The notes below the pieces were generated by a model that was given only the letters and a program-made list of their open reading frames with translations, made no database searches and was not told the DNA's origin. This document shows, piece by piece, positions 7,145-7,584 of a stretch of 7,584 bases of DNA. Location: NCBI GenBank assembly GCA_051746665.1, contig JBNJFG010000089.1:1-7584 (forward strand), given 5' to 3'. The position numbers and the translations under genes are program-made. The stretch is from Halanaerobium sp051746665 (lineage in GTDB: Bacteria > Bacillota > Halanaerobiia > Halanaerobiales > Halanaerobiaceae). How positions within the stretch are numbered: position 1 is the first letter of the stretch; each line of letters opens with the position of its first letter.

Positions 7145-7255
7145 AAGGCACAGATAAATCCTCCCTTCTTCTTTCCGAGCAGTCTATTTTCTTCTTCCCA
7201 ACTTTGTCTGATACCAGCTGTCATATTCAACTGCTGCTTTTTTATCAAAACTCAT
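7126..7255 (-). pseudogene. Class I SAM-dependent methyltransferase, internally deleted remnant
   Basis: An ATG at 7255, preceded by AAAGGAG at seven-base spacing, opens a 23-codon frame ending in TAG at 7186-7184. Its residues 1-20 begin MSFDKKAAVEYDSWY and end TKLG. This is the typical first segment of UbiE/COG2226-like methyltransferases, which start FdkxAxxYDsWfxTxLG before the SAM-binding motif. In the next reading frame, roughly 7191 to the TAA at 7128-7126, the residues read LLGKKKGGFICALWKIKQ, which looks like the C-terminal strand and tail of the same kind of protein. The SAM-binding centre, about 200 codons in the family, is missing. The simplest reading is an internal deletion near 7185-7200 that also shifted the frame. 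The relic C-terminus overlaps the start of the YkoF-like gene by 19 bases, so the two were once tightly linked. The 23-residue peptide may still be made but cannot be an enzyme. Confidence 0.7.
7160..7165 (-). promoter_or_regulatory. Ribosome-binding site of the YkoF-like gene, wide spacing
   Basis: GGGAGG (7165-7160) is the only strong site before this gene, but it is 15 bases from the ATG at 7144, wider than usual. An in-frame CTG at 7153-7151 has ideal six-base spacing and would add only three residues (MCL). The family alignment by eye does not need those residues, so I keep the ATG. A CTG start or translational coupling to the overlapping upstream frame remains possible. Confidence 0.5.
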
Positions 7256-7280
7256 TTTTTGGCTCCTTTCGTTAATTTAT

Positions 7281-7584
7281 TTATGCCATCATTTCAATAA
7301 AAGAAGCTGCTAACTCTGGGTCAAATTGACTTCCGGCACATCTTTTTATTTTTACCAAAGCATCTTTTTTAGATATTGCTTTACTATAAGGCCGATCATG
7401 GGTCATCACATCATAAGCATCAATAATAGAGATAATTCTAGCCAAATAGGGAATATTATTTCCATTTAATCCTTTAGGATATCCACTTCCATCCCATCTT
7501 TCATGATGGGTAAAAATATCATCTGCTACTACTGCAAACTTCTGAGATGAAGAAGCGATTTGATACCCCTTTTCAGGATGTTCT
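7281..7584 (-). CDS. HD-GYP domain protein, C-terminal 100 residues (gene continues past right edge)
   Basis: An open frame enters from the right edge (first whole codon 7583-7581) and stops with TAA at 7283-7281. It covers the second half of an HD-GYP cyclic-di-GMP phosphodiesterase domain. Visible motifs are HPEKGY at residues 2-7 of the fragment, THHERWDGSGYP in the catalytic core, ARIISIIDAYDVMT with the late metal-binding Asp, and GSQFDPELA near the end. It is strongly similar to the C-terminus of the protein encoded at 958-3789 (compare YLARIISIIDA and CAG-QFDPELA in both), so the two are paralogues. The HD pair itself and any GGDEF, PAS or GAF domains lie outside the window. The gene is followed after 25 bases by the methyltransferase remnant and then the YkoF-like gene, with no terminator between, so the three were probably one operon. 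Confidence 0.88.
   Translation of the reverse strand, partial: EHPEKGYQIASSSQKFAVVADDIFTHHERWDGSGYPKGLNGNNIPYLARIISIIDAYDVMTHDRPYSKAISKKDALVKIKRCAGSQFDPELAASFIEMMA

Noticed and set aside
7115..7300. Plus-strand 61-codon open frame
   Set aside because: It is antisense across the YkoF start, the methyltransferase remnant and the HD-GYP end, is Phe/Pro rich and matches nothing I know.
7281..7584. Right-edge HD-GYP segment as a truncated pseudogene
   Set aside because: It is open to the window edge and ends at the same place as its paralogue; the truncation is only the window boundary.

Overview
The window is low-GC DNA in which every supported gene lies on the minus strand. Codon use (AAA, AGA, ATA and TTA heavy), strong AAGGAG or GGGAG ribosome-binding sites, sigma-A-like promoters and large PAS/GAF/GGDEF/HD-GYP proteins beside an intracellular clostridial-type GH3 enzyme point to an anaerobic Firmicute-like bacterium. 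Halanaerobiales is my best guess. This is inference from sequence style, not from a search.

In transcription order (right to left) the layout is as follows. (1) The C-terminal 100 residues of an HD-GYP cyclic-di-GMP phosphodiesterase enter from the right edge. (2) Twenty-five bases later comes the wreck of a SAM-dependent methyltransferase gene. Its first ~20 codons, with a perfect ribosome-binding site, are joined out of frame to its last ~16 codons, and the middle is gone. (3) Overlapping its end is an 87-residue YkoF-type thiamine/HMP-binding protein. (4) After a 161-base gap holding a promoter and a LacI-family-like operator comes a 913-residue family 3 glycoside hydrolase. It has the permuted domain order (C-domain, FnIII, then TIM barrel) and a carbohydrate-binding-module-like tail. 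(5) After a 188-base gap with a good promoter comes a 943-residue GAF-PAS-PAS-GAF-GGDEF-HD-GYP protein with both catalytic motifs intact. (6) After a 297-base gap comes the first 219 residues of another GAF-PAS sensor that runs off the left edge.

The three signalling genes are paralogues of one another: the left one matches the middle one at its N-terminal half, and the right one matches it at its C-terminus. The region is therefore a local expansion of cyclic-di-GMP sensor genes. A sugar hydrolase and a small thiamine-related operon remnant sit between them. The GH3 body is clearly richer in G+C than its neighbours and probably has a separate history. I see no RNA gene, CRISPR array or intact mobile element. 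The best new observation is the internally deleted methyltransferase gene at 7126-7255, whose two ends are both still readable.
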